This document shows positions 8,494 to 17,768 of a DNA stretch of 64,000 nucleotides, one piece after another (within the stretch, counting starts at the first letter, position 1; every line of letters begins with the position of its first letter). The position numbers and the translations under genes were made by a program. This DNA comes from Bacteroides cutis (GTDB taxonomy: Bacteria; Bacteroidota; Bacteroidia; Bacteroidales; Bacteroidaceae), in the NCBI RefSeq assembly GCF_900241005.1, contig NZ_OEST01000001.1, positions 434,001 through 498,000 of the forward strand, given 5' to 3'. The notes beneath the pieces are model-generated. The model did no database searches, had not been told where the DNA came from, and saw nothing but the letters and a program-made list of their open reading frames with translations.

Positions 8494-8871
8494 ATGGAAG
8501 ATATTTTTAAATTTCTATTGGTTATTGGCACCATCGTTTTCGGTATTGTCAGACAAGTAAAAAAAGAAGCGAAGAAAAATGCTGGCCAAAGATCTGCCGT
8601 GCCTATACCCGATACAAAGAATAAACTACCAGAGAACCGGGATGATGAAACTTATGGTGGATTTATTCCCAAAGGTCCTGAATTGGAAAACATTACTATT
8701 ACAGAAAAAAAATCTTCACACCGTACCAATACTCCCCTCAAAAAAAAGTTTTCCTCTCCGGTACCAGAAGAAGTACAGGAAACGGATGAAGTTTCAGAAT
8801 TTAATATTCGTTCTACGGAAGAAGCCCGACGGGCAATTATCTGGTCGGAAATACTACAGAGAAAATATTAA
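8494..8871 (+). CDS. Hypothetical protein with N-terminal membrane helix
   Basis: A 125-residue protein. I chose ATG 8494 because the only in-frame alternative upstream is a TTG at 8470. The N-terminus (MEDIFKFLLVIGTIVFGIV) is a single hydrophobic segment followed by a basic, then Pro/Glu-rich tail that is probably disordered, ending in a short conserved-looking helix with EEARRAIIWSEILQRKY. The pattern of a membrane anchor with a cytoplasmic tail and terminal helix is common in small Bacteroidetes proteins of unknown function. It is 81 bp upstream of the CoA-transferase gene and may share a transcript with it. Confidence 0.65.
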   Translation: MEDIFKFLLVIGTIVFGIVRQVKKEAKKNAGQRSAVPIPDTKNKLPENRDDETYGGFIPKGPELENITITEKKSSHRTNTPLKKKFSSPVPEEVQETDEVSEFNIRSTEEARRAIIWSEILQRKY

Positions 8872-8952
8872 AGCAATGAATAAACAACAACTGTCAAATA
8901 ATAGCTGAAGACTACTTTGTAAATCTTTATATGCAAAAAATAACTATATATT

Positions 8953-10449
8953 ATGGCATTGAATTACATTTCGGCAGCAGAAGCTGCGAGCCTGATTAAA
9001 CATGGCTACAACATCGGCTTAAGTGGATTTACTCCCGCAGGAACGGCAAAAGCCGTTACGGCTGAATTAGCAAAAATTGCGGAAGCAGAACATGCAAAAG
9101 GCAACCCTTTTCAGGTAGGCATCTTTACCGGTGCTTCAACAGGTGACTCTTGCGACGGTATTCTTTCACGCGTCAAAGCTATCCGCTATCGTGCTCCCTA
9201 CACTACCAACCCCGATTTCCGCAAAGCTGTAAACAATGGTGAGATTGCTTACAACGATATCCATTTGTCTCAGATGGCTCAGGAAGTACGCTATGGATTC
9301 ATGGGTAAAGTAAATGTTGCCATTATCGAAGCTTGCGAAGTAACCCCCGATGGTAAAATATACCTGACAGCTGCCGGTGGCATTGCCCCGACCGTTTGCC
9401 GTCTGGCAGATCAAATCATTATAGAACTGAATGCTGCCCACAGCAAAAGCGCCATGGGTCTACATGATGTCTACGAACCGCTTGACCCTCCTTATCGCCG
9501 TGAAATTCCTATTTTCAAGCCGAGTGATCGTATCGGAAAGCCGTATATTCAAGTTGACCCGAAAAAGATTGCAGGCGTTGTAGAAACCAACTGGCCAGAT
9601 GAAGCGCGTTCTTTTGCCGCTGCTGATCTGTTGACAGACAAAATCGGACAGAATGTAGCCGATTTCCTTGCCGCCGACATGAAACGTGGTATTATTCCTT
9701 CTACTTTCTTGCCATTGCAATCGGGCGTAGGCAACATCGCCAATGCCGTACTGGGTGCATTGGGACGCGACAAGACTATTCCTCCGTTTGAAATGTATAC
9801 CGAAGTGATTCAAAATTCTGTAATCGGACTAATTCGTGAAGGTCGTGTGAAGTTCGGTAGCGCTTGTTCACTAACCGTTACCAACGACTGCCTAAACGGT
9901 ATTTATGAAGATATGGACTTCTTCCGCGACAAATTGGTACTTCGCCCATCGGAAATTTCAAACAGTCCGGAAGTTGTACGCCGACTGGGTGTTATTTCAA
10001 TCAATACAGCCATCGAGGCTGACCTCTACGGAAATGTCAACTCTACACATATTGGTGGTACGAAGATGATGAATGGCATAGGCGGTTCGGGAGACTTTAC
10101 ACGTAACGCTTATATTTCCATCTTCACTTGTCCTTCTGTCGCCAAAGAAGGCAAAATCAGTGCAATCGTACCGATGGTTTCCCATGTTGACCATAGTGAA
10201 CACGATGTTAATATCATCATTACCGAACAAGGAGTTGCCGATCTGCGTGGCAAAAGTCCGAAAGAACGCGCACAGGCCATCATTGAAAACTGTGTACATC
10301 CCGACTATAAGAATATTCTTTGGGATTACCTTAAACTGACTGACGGTAAATCTCAAACTCCCCATGCGTTGCGTGCTGCTTTGGCTATGCATGCCGAATT
10401 GGCAAAGAGTGGAGATATGAAGAATATAGACTGGGCAGAATATAAGTGA
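8953..10449 (+). CDS. Acetyl-CoA hydrolase/transferase family, succinate CoA-transferase
   Basis: A 498-residue class I CoA-transferase of the acetyl-CoA hydrolase/transferase family, close in length to the succinyl-CoA:acetate CoA-transferase AarC. Such enzymes move CoA between succinate and acetate or propionate, fitting the mixed acid (succinate, propionate, acetate) metabolism of Bacteroides. The glycine-rich LQSGVGNIANAVLGAL segment is followed by FEMYTEVIQNS, whose Glu284 aligns with the catalytic Glu of AarC. The C-terminus has the oxyanion-type stretch NGIGGSGDF. Substrate preference cannot be decided from sequence. It ends in a large inverted repeat. Confidence 0.9.
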   Translation: MALNYISAAEAASLIKHGYNIGLSGFTPAGTAKAVTAELAKIAEAEHAKGNPFQVGIFTGASTGDSCDGILSRVKAIRYRAPYTTNPDFRKAVNNGEIAYNDIHLSQMAQEVRYGFMGKVNVAIIEACEVTPDGKIYLTAAGGIAPTVCRLADQIIIELNAAHSKSAMGLHDVYEPLDPPYRREIPIFKPSDRIGKPYIQVDPKKIAGVVETNWPDEARSFAAADLLTDKIGQNVADFLAADMKRGIIPSTFLPLQSGVGNIANAVLGALGRDKTIPPFEMYTEVIQNSVIGLIREGRVKFGSACSLTVTNDCLNGIYEDMDFFRDKLVLRPSEISNSPEVVRRLGVISINTAIEADLYGNVNSTHIGGTKMMNGIGGSGDFTRNAYISIFTCPSVAKEGKISAIVPMVSHVDHSEHDVNIIITEQGVADLRGKSPKERAQAIIENCVHPDYKNILWDYLKLTDGKSQTPHALRAALAMHAELAKSGDMKNIDWAEYK

Positions 10450-10517
10450 TAAAATGATAGAGTGGTAAAGTAAAATGTATTTTCTCATTATTACTTTACC
10501 ACTCTATCATTTTATCA
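10447..10517. repeat. Perfect 27-bp inverted repeat between convergent genes
   Basis: Left arm 10447-10473 begins TGATAAAATGATAGAGTGG and right arm 10491-10517 is its exact reverse complement, with a 17-bp loop. The left arm includes the CoA-transferase stop codon and the right arm overlaps the last codons of dacB. It can form a very stable hairpin in RNA from either strand, followed on the plus strand by CCTTTTT, so it probably works as a terminator. Confidence 0.85.
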
Positions 10518-11963
10518 CCTTTTTATAATTTCCTCACACACCTTATCCTGAAAAGCACGTGCTTCCTTACCGGAAAGGACATTCTGATTCATAATAGCAA
10601 AAGCTATCTGATGCCCATTACTTGCCTTCAAATAACCGGCAAGACAATTGACAGCTGTAAAAGATCCTGTCTTGGCATGCACATTCTTATATGAGGCTGT
10701 CCCTTTCTGCATCCGGTATTTCAGGGTTCCATCTACCCCACCAATGGGTAATGCTTTATATAACTTCTGAAAAACCGTAGTACTCGAATAAGCGTATTTC
10801 AAGAAAGCAACCAACAGTTCAGGAGAGATATAATTGTAATTGGAGAGTCCACAACCATCAGCTAAATTATAATGATCGGGCTTATATCCCAATTTCTTTA
10901 TTAATGTACGCACAACAGTAAGACCGTCGTCCGCAGAGACATGTTTCTTCCCGGTACTTTGCATTCCCAGACGGTAAAGCATGGCTTCTGCATCCAGATT
11001 ATCGCTTTCTTTCATTATCTGACTGACTACTACTTGCATCGGAGTATCATATACGGCCATTCGCATGGAAACACTGTCTTTTTGAAATTCCGCGAAAGTA
11101 TAATCGGAAAATAAAGTATCTCTTTCTCCCGGAACGTGTTGAATGCCGTGTGCTTGCAGACGGTCTATAAACGTACGCATAAAGAAGTCCTGTGATGAAA
11201 AGATATTGACCGTACCTACCCGTTTGGTATCTACATTCCCGGTAACGAGAATATCATTTCCATTTTCCAGCCAGTTACGGGATACGCGAAAACGTCCGGC
11301 AGAAGGAGTACGCGATTGTGTTTTATTAGCCAGTGAATAGTAGGAAGACACAGGAGTACATTCCAAGCGGGCAGTATCTCCCCATTCAGTGGGAAAAGCA
11401 GCCACGGTAACCACTCCTTTATTCAACATCAACGGCGATAGATAAGGTTGGAAAGAAGCCGGCGTATCATCCCACAGCCACCCGCTTCCCCAATACAGAG
11501 AATCTTTCATAGATACATCTCCATAAATATTTCCCTGAATTACAGAGAAAGGGAAACGCAGAACGGCATTTACTAGAGAGTCTAATGCATTATCATCAAA
11601 TTCAGGGTCGAAACCTCCGATAACATAAATATCGCCCCGTAAAGTATCTTGCTCAATTACTCCCTTATACCATACTTCTGTACGGAATGGATCGTCGGCT
11701 TCAGGACATGAAAGCGCCGTAATCGTTGTCAACAACTTCATAGTAGAAGCCGGACGGGACAATTTATCTGCCTGATAACCATACAGCGGACGGTTACTCG
11801 TCAAGTCATAAACTGAAATAGCGACATTGGAACCGATGGGAAGTTTGTATTTGATCAATGTATCTAAACGAGAAGAAAGTGCATTTACCCAGTTGTCCAT
11901 TTTCTGGGCAGACACAGATAACAAAAAGCATGATAAAAGCCAATATGACAATAATCTTTTCAT
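10515..11963 (-). CDS. dacB: D-alanyl-D-alanine carboxypeptidase/endopeptidase (PBP4 type)
   Basis: A 482-residue secreted serine peptidase of family S13 that removes terminal D-Ala and cuts peptide crosslinks in peptidoglycan. Signal peptide about 1-19. The active-site motif SxxK is S73-T-M-K76 in RPASTMKLLT, the second motif lies in LADGCGLSNYNY, and the KTG box is in VHAKTGSF near the C-terminus. The start ATG 11963 is preferred over an in-frame GTG two codons upstream. Only 10 bp separate it from the DUF2007 gene upstream, so the two are probably cotranscribed, with lpdA further upstream. Confidence 0.93.
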   Translation of the reverse strand: MKRLLSYWLLSCFLLSVSAQKMDNWVNALSSRLDTLIKYKLPIGSNVAISVYDLTSNRPLYGYQADKLSRPASTMKLLTTITALSCPEADDPFRTEVWYKGVIEQDTLRGDIYVIGGFDPEFDDNALDSLVNAVLRFPFSVIQGNIYGDVSMKDSLYWGSGWLWDDTPASFQPYLSPLMLNKGVVTVAAFPTEWGDTARLECTPVSSYYSLANKTQSRTPSAGRFRVSRNWLENGNDILVTGNVDTKRVGTVNIFSSQDFFMRTFIDRLQAHGIQHVPGERDTLFSDYTFAEFQKDSVSMRMAVYDTPMQVVVSQIMKESDNLDAEAMLYRLGMQSTGKKHVSADDGLTVVRTLIKKLGYKPDHYNLADGCGLSNYNYISPELLVAFLKYAYSSTTVFQKLYKALPIGGVDGTLKYRMQKGTASYKNVHAKTGSFTAVNCLAGYLKASNGHQIAFAIMNQNVLSGKEARAFQDKVCEEIIKR

Positions 11964-11973
11964 ACACACCTAT

Positions 11974-12393
11974 TTACAAACCATTTCTTTTCGCCACCGG
12001 CTGATTGAAACGGGCGCCACACTCGCTACAAACATATTCCCAATGATCAGTACCCGGAGGAGCTACCGACAATGCAGAAATAATTCCCGCCATAATGGCA
12101 CGCATTCTATGCCCTTTTTTCAGCACAAAATCAATCTTGGACGAACCGCAATGAGGACAATACTTCAATTGCTCGGGGATCATCTGATTTTGCTCGAGCA
12201 GGGATACCGCCCTATCGTAATCGTCTTCATAGACCAATACATCCACACCGGCTATTTCACGGGTATATCCACGCAACACGGTAGATGTATTTTCATTATG
12301 CAAAACAGAAGCAATACCCTCATTTTCCAAAGCACCTTGAATGATGTGGGCTTGAAAAGCCTCATCACACGTAATCAGTTTTACAGTCTTCAT
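11974..12393 (-). CDS. DUF2007 domain protein with C-terminal zinc ribbon
   Basis: A 139-residue cytoplasmic protein. Residues about 1-65 match the DUF2007 fold (a small PII-like alpha/beta domain, often labelled putative signal transducing protein), with the typical run GALENEGIASVLHNEN and VLVYEDDYDRAVSLL. The rest carries two Cys pairs, YCPHCGSSK and YVCSECGARF, which form a zinc ribbon, joined by a short hydrophobic segment (MAGIISALSVAPP). No enzyme activity is known. It lies between lpdA (42 bp upstream) and dacB. Confidence 0.8.
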   Translation of the reverse strand: MKTVKLITCDEAFQAHIIQGALENEGIASVLHNENTSTVLRGYTREIAGVDVLVYEDDYDRAVSLLEQNQMIPEQLKYCPHCGSSKIDFVLKKGHRMRAIMAGIISALSVAPPGTDHWEYVCSECGARFNQPVAKRNGL

Positions 12394-12435
12394 CTTCTGT
12401 AATATTTATATCAGAAGTTATAAATTTCCGGAAAT

Positions 12436-13803
12436 TCAGAGCGCTTCCTTAAAAATTTCACTCACTGTAGGATGCGGAAAAACAATTCTTTTCCATTCAG
12501 TAGCAGTCAGTTTCAGTTCAATAGCCATACCAGCCAGCGTAATAATCTCTGAAGCGGGATTGCCCAGTACATGTGCACCGAGCAGAGTATCATCTTCCGC
12601 CAGCAAAAGTTTGCAAACACCATTGACTCCTTCATTCTCTGCGACGAAACGGCCGGAGTAAGCCATCGGCAATTTAACGGCACGGTAAGCAATACCTTTT
12701 TTCTGTAAAGACTCTTCCGTCTCTCCCACTCCTGCTATTTCGGGATTGGTATATACCACACCGGGAATGGCACGGTAACTCATCACATCCTTTTTCTCCA
12801 TTATAGTATGTATAGCTACTTCGGCTTCGCGCACAGCAGTATGTGCTAGAAGCGAGAAGCCGGTCAGGTCACCACAGACATATACACCCGGCACAGAGGT
12901 TTGCATCTGTTCGTTGACACGGATACTGCCCCGTTCTGTTTTTTCCAAATTCAGGTTTTCCAATCCGAAACCTTTTGTTACAGGACGACGACCCACACTC
13001 ATCAACAGTTTCACAGCAATAACGGAACCGGGACCATCAGCGGTTTCATAATTCACTTGTATCAGCGATTGCTTGTTTTCATCGTCATCCTGAACTTGTT
13101 GCATGACAGATACTACTTTAGTATTCAGCATGAATTTGATTCCCCGTTTTGTATATTCGGCACGAAGCATAGCGGAAAGCTCCTTATCCATGCCACCGAG
13201 GATTTCATCAAGCATCTCAATAACCGTTACTTGTACGCCCAAGCTATTAAAGAAAGAAGCAAATTCCATACCGATAACCCCACCTCCGATAATAACGAGC
13301 GAAACAGGAAGTTCTTTATTATCCAACGCATCACGATGTGTCCAGTAGGGTACCGAATCCATCCCCGGAATGGGCGGAATGAATGTTTCCGAACCGGTAC
13401 AGAGTAACAAGTTCTCACATTCGTATGTCTCTTCACCACAACGGATATGGTTCTTATCTATTACAGTAGCTTCACCGGTCACGACGGACACATTGTGAGC
13501 AGACAGTTTACCCTTGACACCTAAAACGAGTTTCCGTACCACTTTCTGTTTGCGGACAATGATCTTGGACAAATCAAATGATACTTCCGGTACATTGACC
13601 GCATACTTTGCAGCATGACATGCACCGTCATACGTTTTGGCCGAATATAATAAAGTCTTCGTAGGAATGCAACCCTCATTCAGGCACACTCCGCCAAGAC
13701 TTTGTTTTTCAAACAACACGACACTCATTCCTGCCTTTCCGGCAGTCTCAGCAGCCGTATATCCCGCAGGGCCTCCACCGATAATGGCAACTTGATATTT
13801 CAT
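12436..13803 (-). CDS. lpdA: Dihydrolipoyl dehydrogenase (E3)
   Basis: A 455-residue flavoprotein disulfide reductase that reoxidises dihydrolipoamide in 2-oxoacid dehydrogenase or glycine cleavage complexes. It has the FAD-binding GGGPAGYTAAETA at the N-terminus, the redox-active pair Cys40/Cys45 in GGVCLNEGCIPTK, an NAD-binding GGGVIGMEFASFF, and the C-terminal His444/Glu449 dyad in FPHPTVSE. No E1, E2 or gcv genes are adjacent, so which complex it serves is not shown. It is the first gene of a minus-strand cluster with DUF2007 and dacB. Confidence 0.94.
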   Translation of the reverse strand: MKYQVAIIGGGPAGYTAAETAGKAGMSVVLFEKQSLGGVCLNEGCIPTKTLLYSAKTYDGACHAAKYAVNVPEVSFDLSKIIVRKQKVVRKLVLGVKGKLSAHNVSVVTGEATVIDKNHIRCGEETYECENLLLCTGSETFIPPIPGMDSVPYWTHRDALDNKELPVSLVIIGGGVIGMEFASFFNSLGVQVTVIEMLDEILGGMDKELSAMLRAEYTKRGIKFMLNTKVVSVMQQVQDDDENKQSLIQVNYETADGPGSVIAVKLLMSVGRRPVTKGFGLENLNLEKTERGSIRVNEQMQTSVPGVYVCGDLTGFSLLAHTAVREAEVAIHTIMEKKDVMSYRAIPGVVYTNPEIAGVGETEESLQKKGIAYRAVKLPMAYSGRFVAENEGVNGVCKLLLAEDDTLLGAHVLGNPASEIITLAGMAIELKLTATEWKRIVFPHPTVSEIFKEAL

Positions 13804-13892
13804 AACTTCTTAGTTAATTATTAATTTTTGTGCAAGTTAGTAAAAAACCATCTTATTCCCGAATAAAAAATAGTTCTTTCTTTAGAAAGAGT

Positions 13893-13900
13893 TATCTTTG
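13893..13900 (+). promoter_or_regulatory. -7 promoter box for lipoprotein gene at 13960
   Basis: Exact TATCTTTG, 59 bp before the start codon; preceded by the short palindrome TCTTTCTTTAGAAAGA. Confidence 0.6.
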
Positions 13901-13959
13901 CCACATAGTACTATTCATAATAACTACACTAAACAGCCATTAACTAAACGACAATTGAC

Positions 13960-14898
13960 ATGAAAATAACTAAATCATTTTCATTTTTCTTTTTATTCGT
14001 ACTTCTCTTCTGCCTACCGACAGCATGCAACGATGATGAAGACGAACGAATTTCCTCCATTCAAGAAGCTATTATGGAAGGTGATGCTTCCTCTTTACAG
14101 ATAGACATGACACGCAGTAACTGGCGGATTGCTTCCGTAGCCAGTCTTGACGGTTTCATCATAGCAGATAAGCATAACAAGCCTTTGCGGCTGGAAGGAC
14201 TGGGAAGTTTACAGCACAGTTATTTCGCCATCAAACGTGATAAAGAAAACACGCTTACCATCGAACTGCAAGAAAACTTCGACAAGGAAGAACGCGGTTT
14301 CATCATCAATCTTGAAATAAACACAGGATTTTACAAAGAACAAATCATCATACGCCAAAAACAATGTACCAGTTTCTACAAGTTGGAATCCATAACCTAC
14401 AGCATGGAAGAAGGCGACGGAGTGGAAGAAGCTGAATCCCAACCTTGGGGAATGATTGTACACGACCATACCAATAATAACGGAGAAACTGTAAAAACTA
14501 CTTTTTGGCCATTCTACAATGCATATATCCTCTACAGTTTCCATACTGAAAAAGAATCTCCTTTTAAATGGATAGACCCCGAAGAAGGCATTTACGTAGA
14601 TATGCCAAAGCACATATCAAACGGAGAAATCATTTACGAAACAGACAAACGGAAATATGGCAGTTGGTTAACGTATGACAGCGATCTGAAAGAGAAAACA
14701 TTTGAAGTGGATCAAGTAAACCAAAAAAAGAACACCTATTCTGCCGACATTTACTACAAACAGTTGCAACTGAGCTATATCTTGACCCTATCCCGGCCAA
14801 ACAATGACATAAAGAAAGTCTTCAAAGGAAAATTGGTGAAAAAATATCCCTACGACTGTTCGCCGATACAACATAAGATAGAAGATCTTGAAAATTAG
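13960..14898 (+). CDS. Hypothetical lipoprotein with DUF-type C-terminal domain (paralogue A)
   Basis: A 312-residue exported lipoprotein: signal MKITKSFSFFFLFVLLF with lipobox PTAC followed by an acidic NDDEDE stretch, which in Bacteroides favours surface display. Residues about 40-145 form one domain that resembles the BACON-like beta-sandwich layout in spacing (NWRIAS..., IIIRQKQ), which is only a weak resemblance. Residues about 148-310 form a second domain starting SITYSMEEGDG and ending in a basic KGKLVKKYPYD segment. This second domain recurs in the next gene, so the two arose by duplication. Function unknown. Confidence 0.7.
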   Translation: MKITKSFSFFFLFVLLFCLPTACNDDEDERISSIQEAIMEGDASSLQIDMTRSNWRIASVASLDGFIIADKHNKPLRLEGLGSLQHSYFAIKRDKENTLTIELQENFDKEERGFIINLEINTGFYKEQIIIRQKQCTSFYKLESITYSMEEGDGVEEAESQPWGMIVHDHTNNNGETVKTTFWPFYNAYILYSFHTEKESPFKWIDPEEGIYVDMPKHISNGEIIYETDKRKYGSWLTYDSDLKEKTFEVDQVNQKKNTYSADIYYKQLQLSYILTLSRPNNDIKKVFKGKLVKKYPYDCSPIQHKIEDLEN

Positions 14899-14933
14899 AA
14901 CTAAAATCTAATGGGTTTTCAGAGAAAAAATTT

Positions 14934-14941
14934 TATCTTTG
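14934..14941 (+). promoter_or_regulatory. -7 promoter box for lipoprotein gene at 15002
   Basis: Exact TATCTTTG, 60 bp before the start codon. The paralogue upstream has the same box at almost the same distance (59 bp). Confidence 0.6.
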
Positions 14942-15001
14942 TAGAATATCGCTTCTCTCTTATAAAAACAGAGCCATTTTAACCGCTTAAAAAAGAGAAC
15001 C

Positions 15002-15604
15002 ATGAAACAAATCAATTTACTCCGTCAGTCATTATGTGGCATCTTTCTACTCTGTACCCTGGTTGCATGTAGCAATGATGAAGAAATAAACGAGAAATAC
15101 TCATTCAAAGATATTCGATACTCCTTGGAAGAAGGAGATGGCGAAAGCTGTTTTGAAACGGAACTTCCCCTTGAAGTTACGGTAAACAAATCTTCTCAAT
15201 CCAAATCGGTGATACATAAACCTTATGAAAACGAATGGGAAGAAACTACTTTTCTGAGTGATGACCCTGAAGCATTCACCTGGATGGGAAAAGAAGAAAT
15301 ATACGTACAAGCCCCTTTCACTATCTTAGATAAAGTATATGCCAATAATAATATGAAAGTGAAATATGGCGCGGAAACCATTCAAATCAAGAGTCCAAAT
15401 AAATCCGATTCTTCAACCACTATACCTCCTCATTCAAAACTCACGATCGGAAGCATACTTACTTATAAAAGACTTACGGTCACCTATACAATAACGTTGA
15501 CAGGCGAATACACAAAAACAGAAAAACAAATAAAAGGAAAATACATAAAGACCGTCCCTGCTTATCATAAAGCAACAATCAAGCTGGAAAAGCTGCCGGA
15601 ATAA
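15002..15604 (+). CDS. Hypothetical lipoprotein (paralogue B, single domain)
   Basis: A 200-residue lipoprotein with signal peptide and lipobox LVAC (Cys about 23), then SNDEE. The mature part begins IRYSLEEGDGE and ends IKGKYIKTVPAYHKATIKLEKL, matching the second domain of the preceding gene in order and spacing (YS-EEGDG start, FTW/FKW-EE-IYV middle, LT-TYT/LSYILTL, KGK end). It lacks the first domain. Each gene has its own -7 box, so they can be regulated separately. No known family was recognised. Confidence 0.7.
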   Translation: MKQINLLRQSLCGIFLLCTLVACSNDEEINEKYSFKDIRYSLEEGDGESCFETELPLEVTVNKSSQSKSVIHKPYENEWEETTFLSDDPEAFTWMGKEEIYVQAPFTILDKVYANNNMKVKYGAETIQIKSPNKSDSSTTIPPHSKLTIGSILTYKRLTVTYTITLTGEYTKTEKQIKGKYIKTVPAYHKATIKLEKLPE

Positions 15605-15611
15605 TCGTTGA

Positions 15612-16004
15612 TCATGGCATCCTTTCTTTTAGCAACCGGACAAACTCCTCCTCTTTCACCGGAAGTAGCGCCATACACTTGCCTCCTCCATATTTTATCA
15701 GTACGTAACGCATCACCGCAAATTTGCCTATTTGCATGGAGGAAGAACGCTCTACAGATATAATATCGTTCAACAAAATTTCTTTGCTGCGGATAAAACG
15801 CCCGAAGAATATTATCAACTTCCCATCGGTAGTTATGGTATAAGTCGTATGAATTAATTTTTCGATACAAACTATCAGCAACAACATGAACAGGATAGCC
15901 ACAAGAATATGTTTCTCCCATAAACCATAGGCAGCAAGTCCTGCCGCTAAAAAAAGAAATACATATTGCCCGGCGGCAATGCGTGCGTGAAATATCCGGT
16001 CCAT
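15612..16004 (-). CDS. PH-domain-type membrane protein
   Basis: A 130-residue protein with two adjacent N-terminal transmembrane helices (about 13-30 and 32-52), followed by a compact beta-rich domain: TTYTITTDGKLIIFFGRF, then I-LNDI-SVERS and a C-terminal amphipathic helix. This arrangement is the bacterial pleckstrin-homology (bPH/YdbT-like) layout. The role is unknown; such proteins are usually membrane-associated. It is convergent with the lipoprotein at 15604 and divergent from nadB. Confidence 0.7.
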   Translation of the reverse strand: MDRIFHARIAAGQYVFLFLAAGLAAYGLWEKHILVAILFMLLLIVCIEKLIHTTYTITTDGKLIIFFGRFIRSKEILLNDIISVERSSSMQIGKFAVMRYVLIKYGGGKCMALLPVKEEEFVRLLKERMP

Positions 16005-16083
16005 CTTGTCTGATTTTTGCCGCTAAGATAAGTCTTTTTGCGAATTAATACCCACAGAAAGCACAAGGAACGTACTTATTTTG

Positions 16084-16091
16084 TAGTTTTG
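16084..16091 (+). promoter_or_regulatory. -7 promoter box for nadB
   Basis: TAGTTTTG fits TAnnTTTG exactly and ends 21 bp before the nadB ATG. Confidence 0.65.
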
Positions 16092-16112
16092 CAACGTTAA
16101 ATACACAAAAGT

Positions 16113-17684
16113 ATGATAAGAAAGTTCGATTTCCTCGTTATCGGCTCCGGAATTGCCGGTATGAGTTTCGCGTTGAAAGTAGCGCATAAAGGAACGGTAG
16201 CCCTCATCTGCAAAGCCGGTCTGGAAGAGGCAAACACTTATTTTGCACAAGGCGGCATTGCTTCCGTCACTAATCTGGCGGTAGATAATTTCGAGAAACA
16301 TATCGAAGACACCATGATTGCCGGCGACTGGATAAGCGACCGTACAGCCGTAGAAAAAGTGGTGCGCAATGCTCCCGAACAAATCAATGAACTCATTAAG
16401 TGGGGAGTGAACTTCGACAAAAAAGAAGGAGGAGAGTTTGACCTCCATAAAGAGGGAGGACACTCTGAATTCCGTATCCTGCATCATAAAGACAATACCG
16501 GTGCCGAGATACAAACCAGCCTGATTGAAGCCGTAAAGCAACATCCCAATATTACCGTATTCACCAATTTCTTCGCAGTGGAAATCATCACACAGCACCA
16601 TTTGGGGATTATCGTAACCCGCTATACGCCCGGTATCAAATGCTATGGCGCATACGTGCTCAATGAGAAGACCGGTGAAGTAGATACTTTCCTCTCTAAA
16701 ATGACCATCATGGCAACCGGTGGTTGTGAAGCTGTTTATCGCAACACTACCAATCCGCTGGTAGCAACCGGAGACGGCATCGCTATGGTCTATCGTGCCA
16801 AAGGTGCGGTAAAAGATATGGAGTTCATCCAGTTTCACCCTACCGCTCTCTATCATCCGGGCGACCGCCCTGCTTTCTTGATTACAGAAGCCATGCGCGG
16901 ATATGGCGGCGTACTCCGCACGATGGATGGCAAAGAATTCATGCAGAAATACGACGAGCGGCTTTCGCTGGCTCCACGCGATATAGTGGCCCGCGCCATC
17001 GACAATGAAATGAAACAACGTGGCGACGAGCATGTTTATCTGGACGTCACTCACAAAAATCCCGAAGAAACCAAGAAACATTTTCCTAATATCTATAAAA
17101 AATGTCTCAGTATCGGTATTGACATAACCAAAGACTATATCCCCGTAGCCCCTGCTGCACACTACCTTTGTGGCGGCATCACGGTAGATCTGGACGGACA
17201 ATCGAGTATCCGTCGCCTGTATGCCATCGGCGAATGTTCGTGTACAGGTTTACATGGAGGTAACCGCCTTGCCAGCAACTCCCTGATTGAAGCAGTGGTC
17301 TATGCCGATGCTGCCGCCAAACATGCACTGAGCGTATTAGAACGTTATGACTTCAACGAAGACATTCCCGAATGGAACGACGAAGGTACCATCAGCAATG
17401 AAGAACGTGTACTCATTACGCAGAGCATGAAGGAAGTAAACCAGATTATGGAGGCTTACGTAGGCATTGTCCGTAGCAATACCCGGTTGACACGTGCATG
17501 GAACCGTCTGGACATCTTATATGAGGAAACGGAAAAACTCTTCAAGAGCAGTAAAGCTACACGGGAACTTTGTGAACTGCGCAATATGATCAATGTGGGA
17601 TATTTGATTACCCGCCAGGCTATGGAACGTAAGGAAAGCCGCGGACTGCACTATACAATAGACTATCCACACGCAAAAAAATAG
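16113..17684 (+). CDS. nadB: L-aspartate oxidase
   Basis: A 523-residue flavoenzyme of the succinate dehydrogenase/fumarate reductase flavoprotein family that oxidises L-aspartate to iminoaspartate, the first step of de novo NAD synthesis. FAD-binding GSGIAGMSFAL lies near residue 10; the substrate and FAD region includes GGCEAVYRNTTNPLVATGDG, EFIQFHPTAL and HYLCGGITVDLDG, followed by GGNRLASNSLIEA. Length matches NadB. The partner quinolinate synthase nadA is in the same window but 11 kb away in its own unit. A strong terminator follows the gene. Confidence 0.95.
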   Translation: MIRKFDFLVIGSGIAGMSFALKVAHKGTVALICKAGLEEANTYFAQGGIASVTNLAVDNFEKHIEDTMIAGDWISDRTAVEKVVRNAPEQINELIKWGVNFDKKEGGEFDLHKEGGHSEFRILHHKDNTGAEIQTSLIEAVKQHPNITVFTNFFAVEIITQHHLGIIVTRYTPGIKCYGAYVLNEKTGEVDTFLSKMTIMATGGCEAVYRNTTNPLVATGDGIAMVYRAKGAVKDMEFIQFHPTALYHPGDRPAFLITEAMRGYGGVLRTMDGKEFMQKYDERLSLAPRDIVARAIDNEMKQRGDEHVYLDVTHKNPEETKKHFPNIYKKCLSIGIDITKDYIPVAPAAHYLCGGITVDLDGQSSIRRLYAIGECSCTGLHGGNRLASNSLIEAVVYADAAAKHALSVLERYDFNEDIPEWNDEGTISNEERVLITQSMKEVNQIMEAYVGIVRSNTRLTRAWNRLDILYEETEKLFKSSKATRELCELRNMINVGYLITRQAMERKESRGLHYTIDYPHAKK

Positions 17685-17710
17685 TTTTCCACTTTTAGAG
17701 AGAATACAGT

Positions 17711-17754
17711 AAAGCGGCATTTGTATTGGTGTTCAAAACAAATGCCGCTTTTTT
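17711..17754 (+). terminator. Strong terminator after nadB
   Basis: Perfect 14-bp arms (AAAGCGGCATTTGT and its complement at 17738-17751) with a 13-nt loop and a T-run. It also separates nadB from the convergent M48 gene. Confidence 0.9.
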
Positions 17755-17768
17755 CATTCCGGCACTAC

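Noticed and set aside
10447..10517. Invertible promoter of the phase-variation type
   Set aside because: The 17-bp loop is too short to carry a promoter and lies between gene ends.
16023..17201. Long minus-strand open frame of 392 codons
   Set aside because: It is the antisense of nadB, whose motifs and length are unmistakable; the frame shows no family features.
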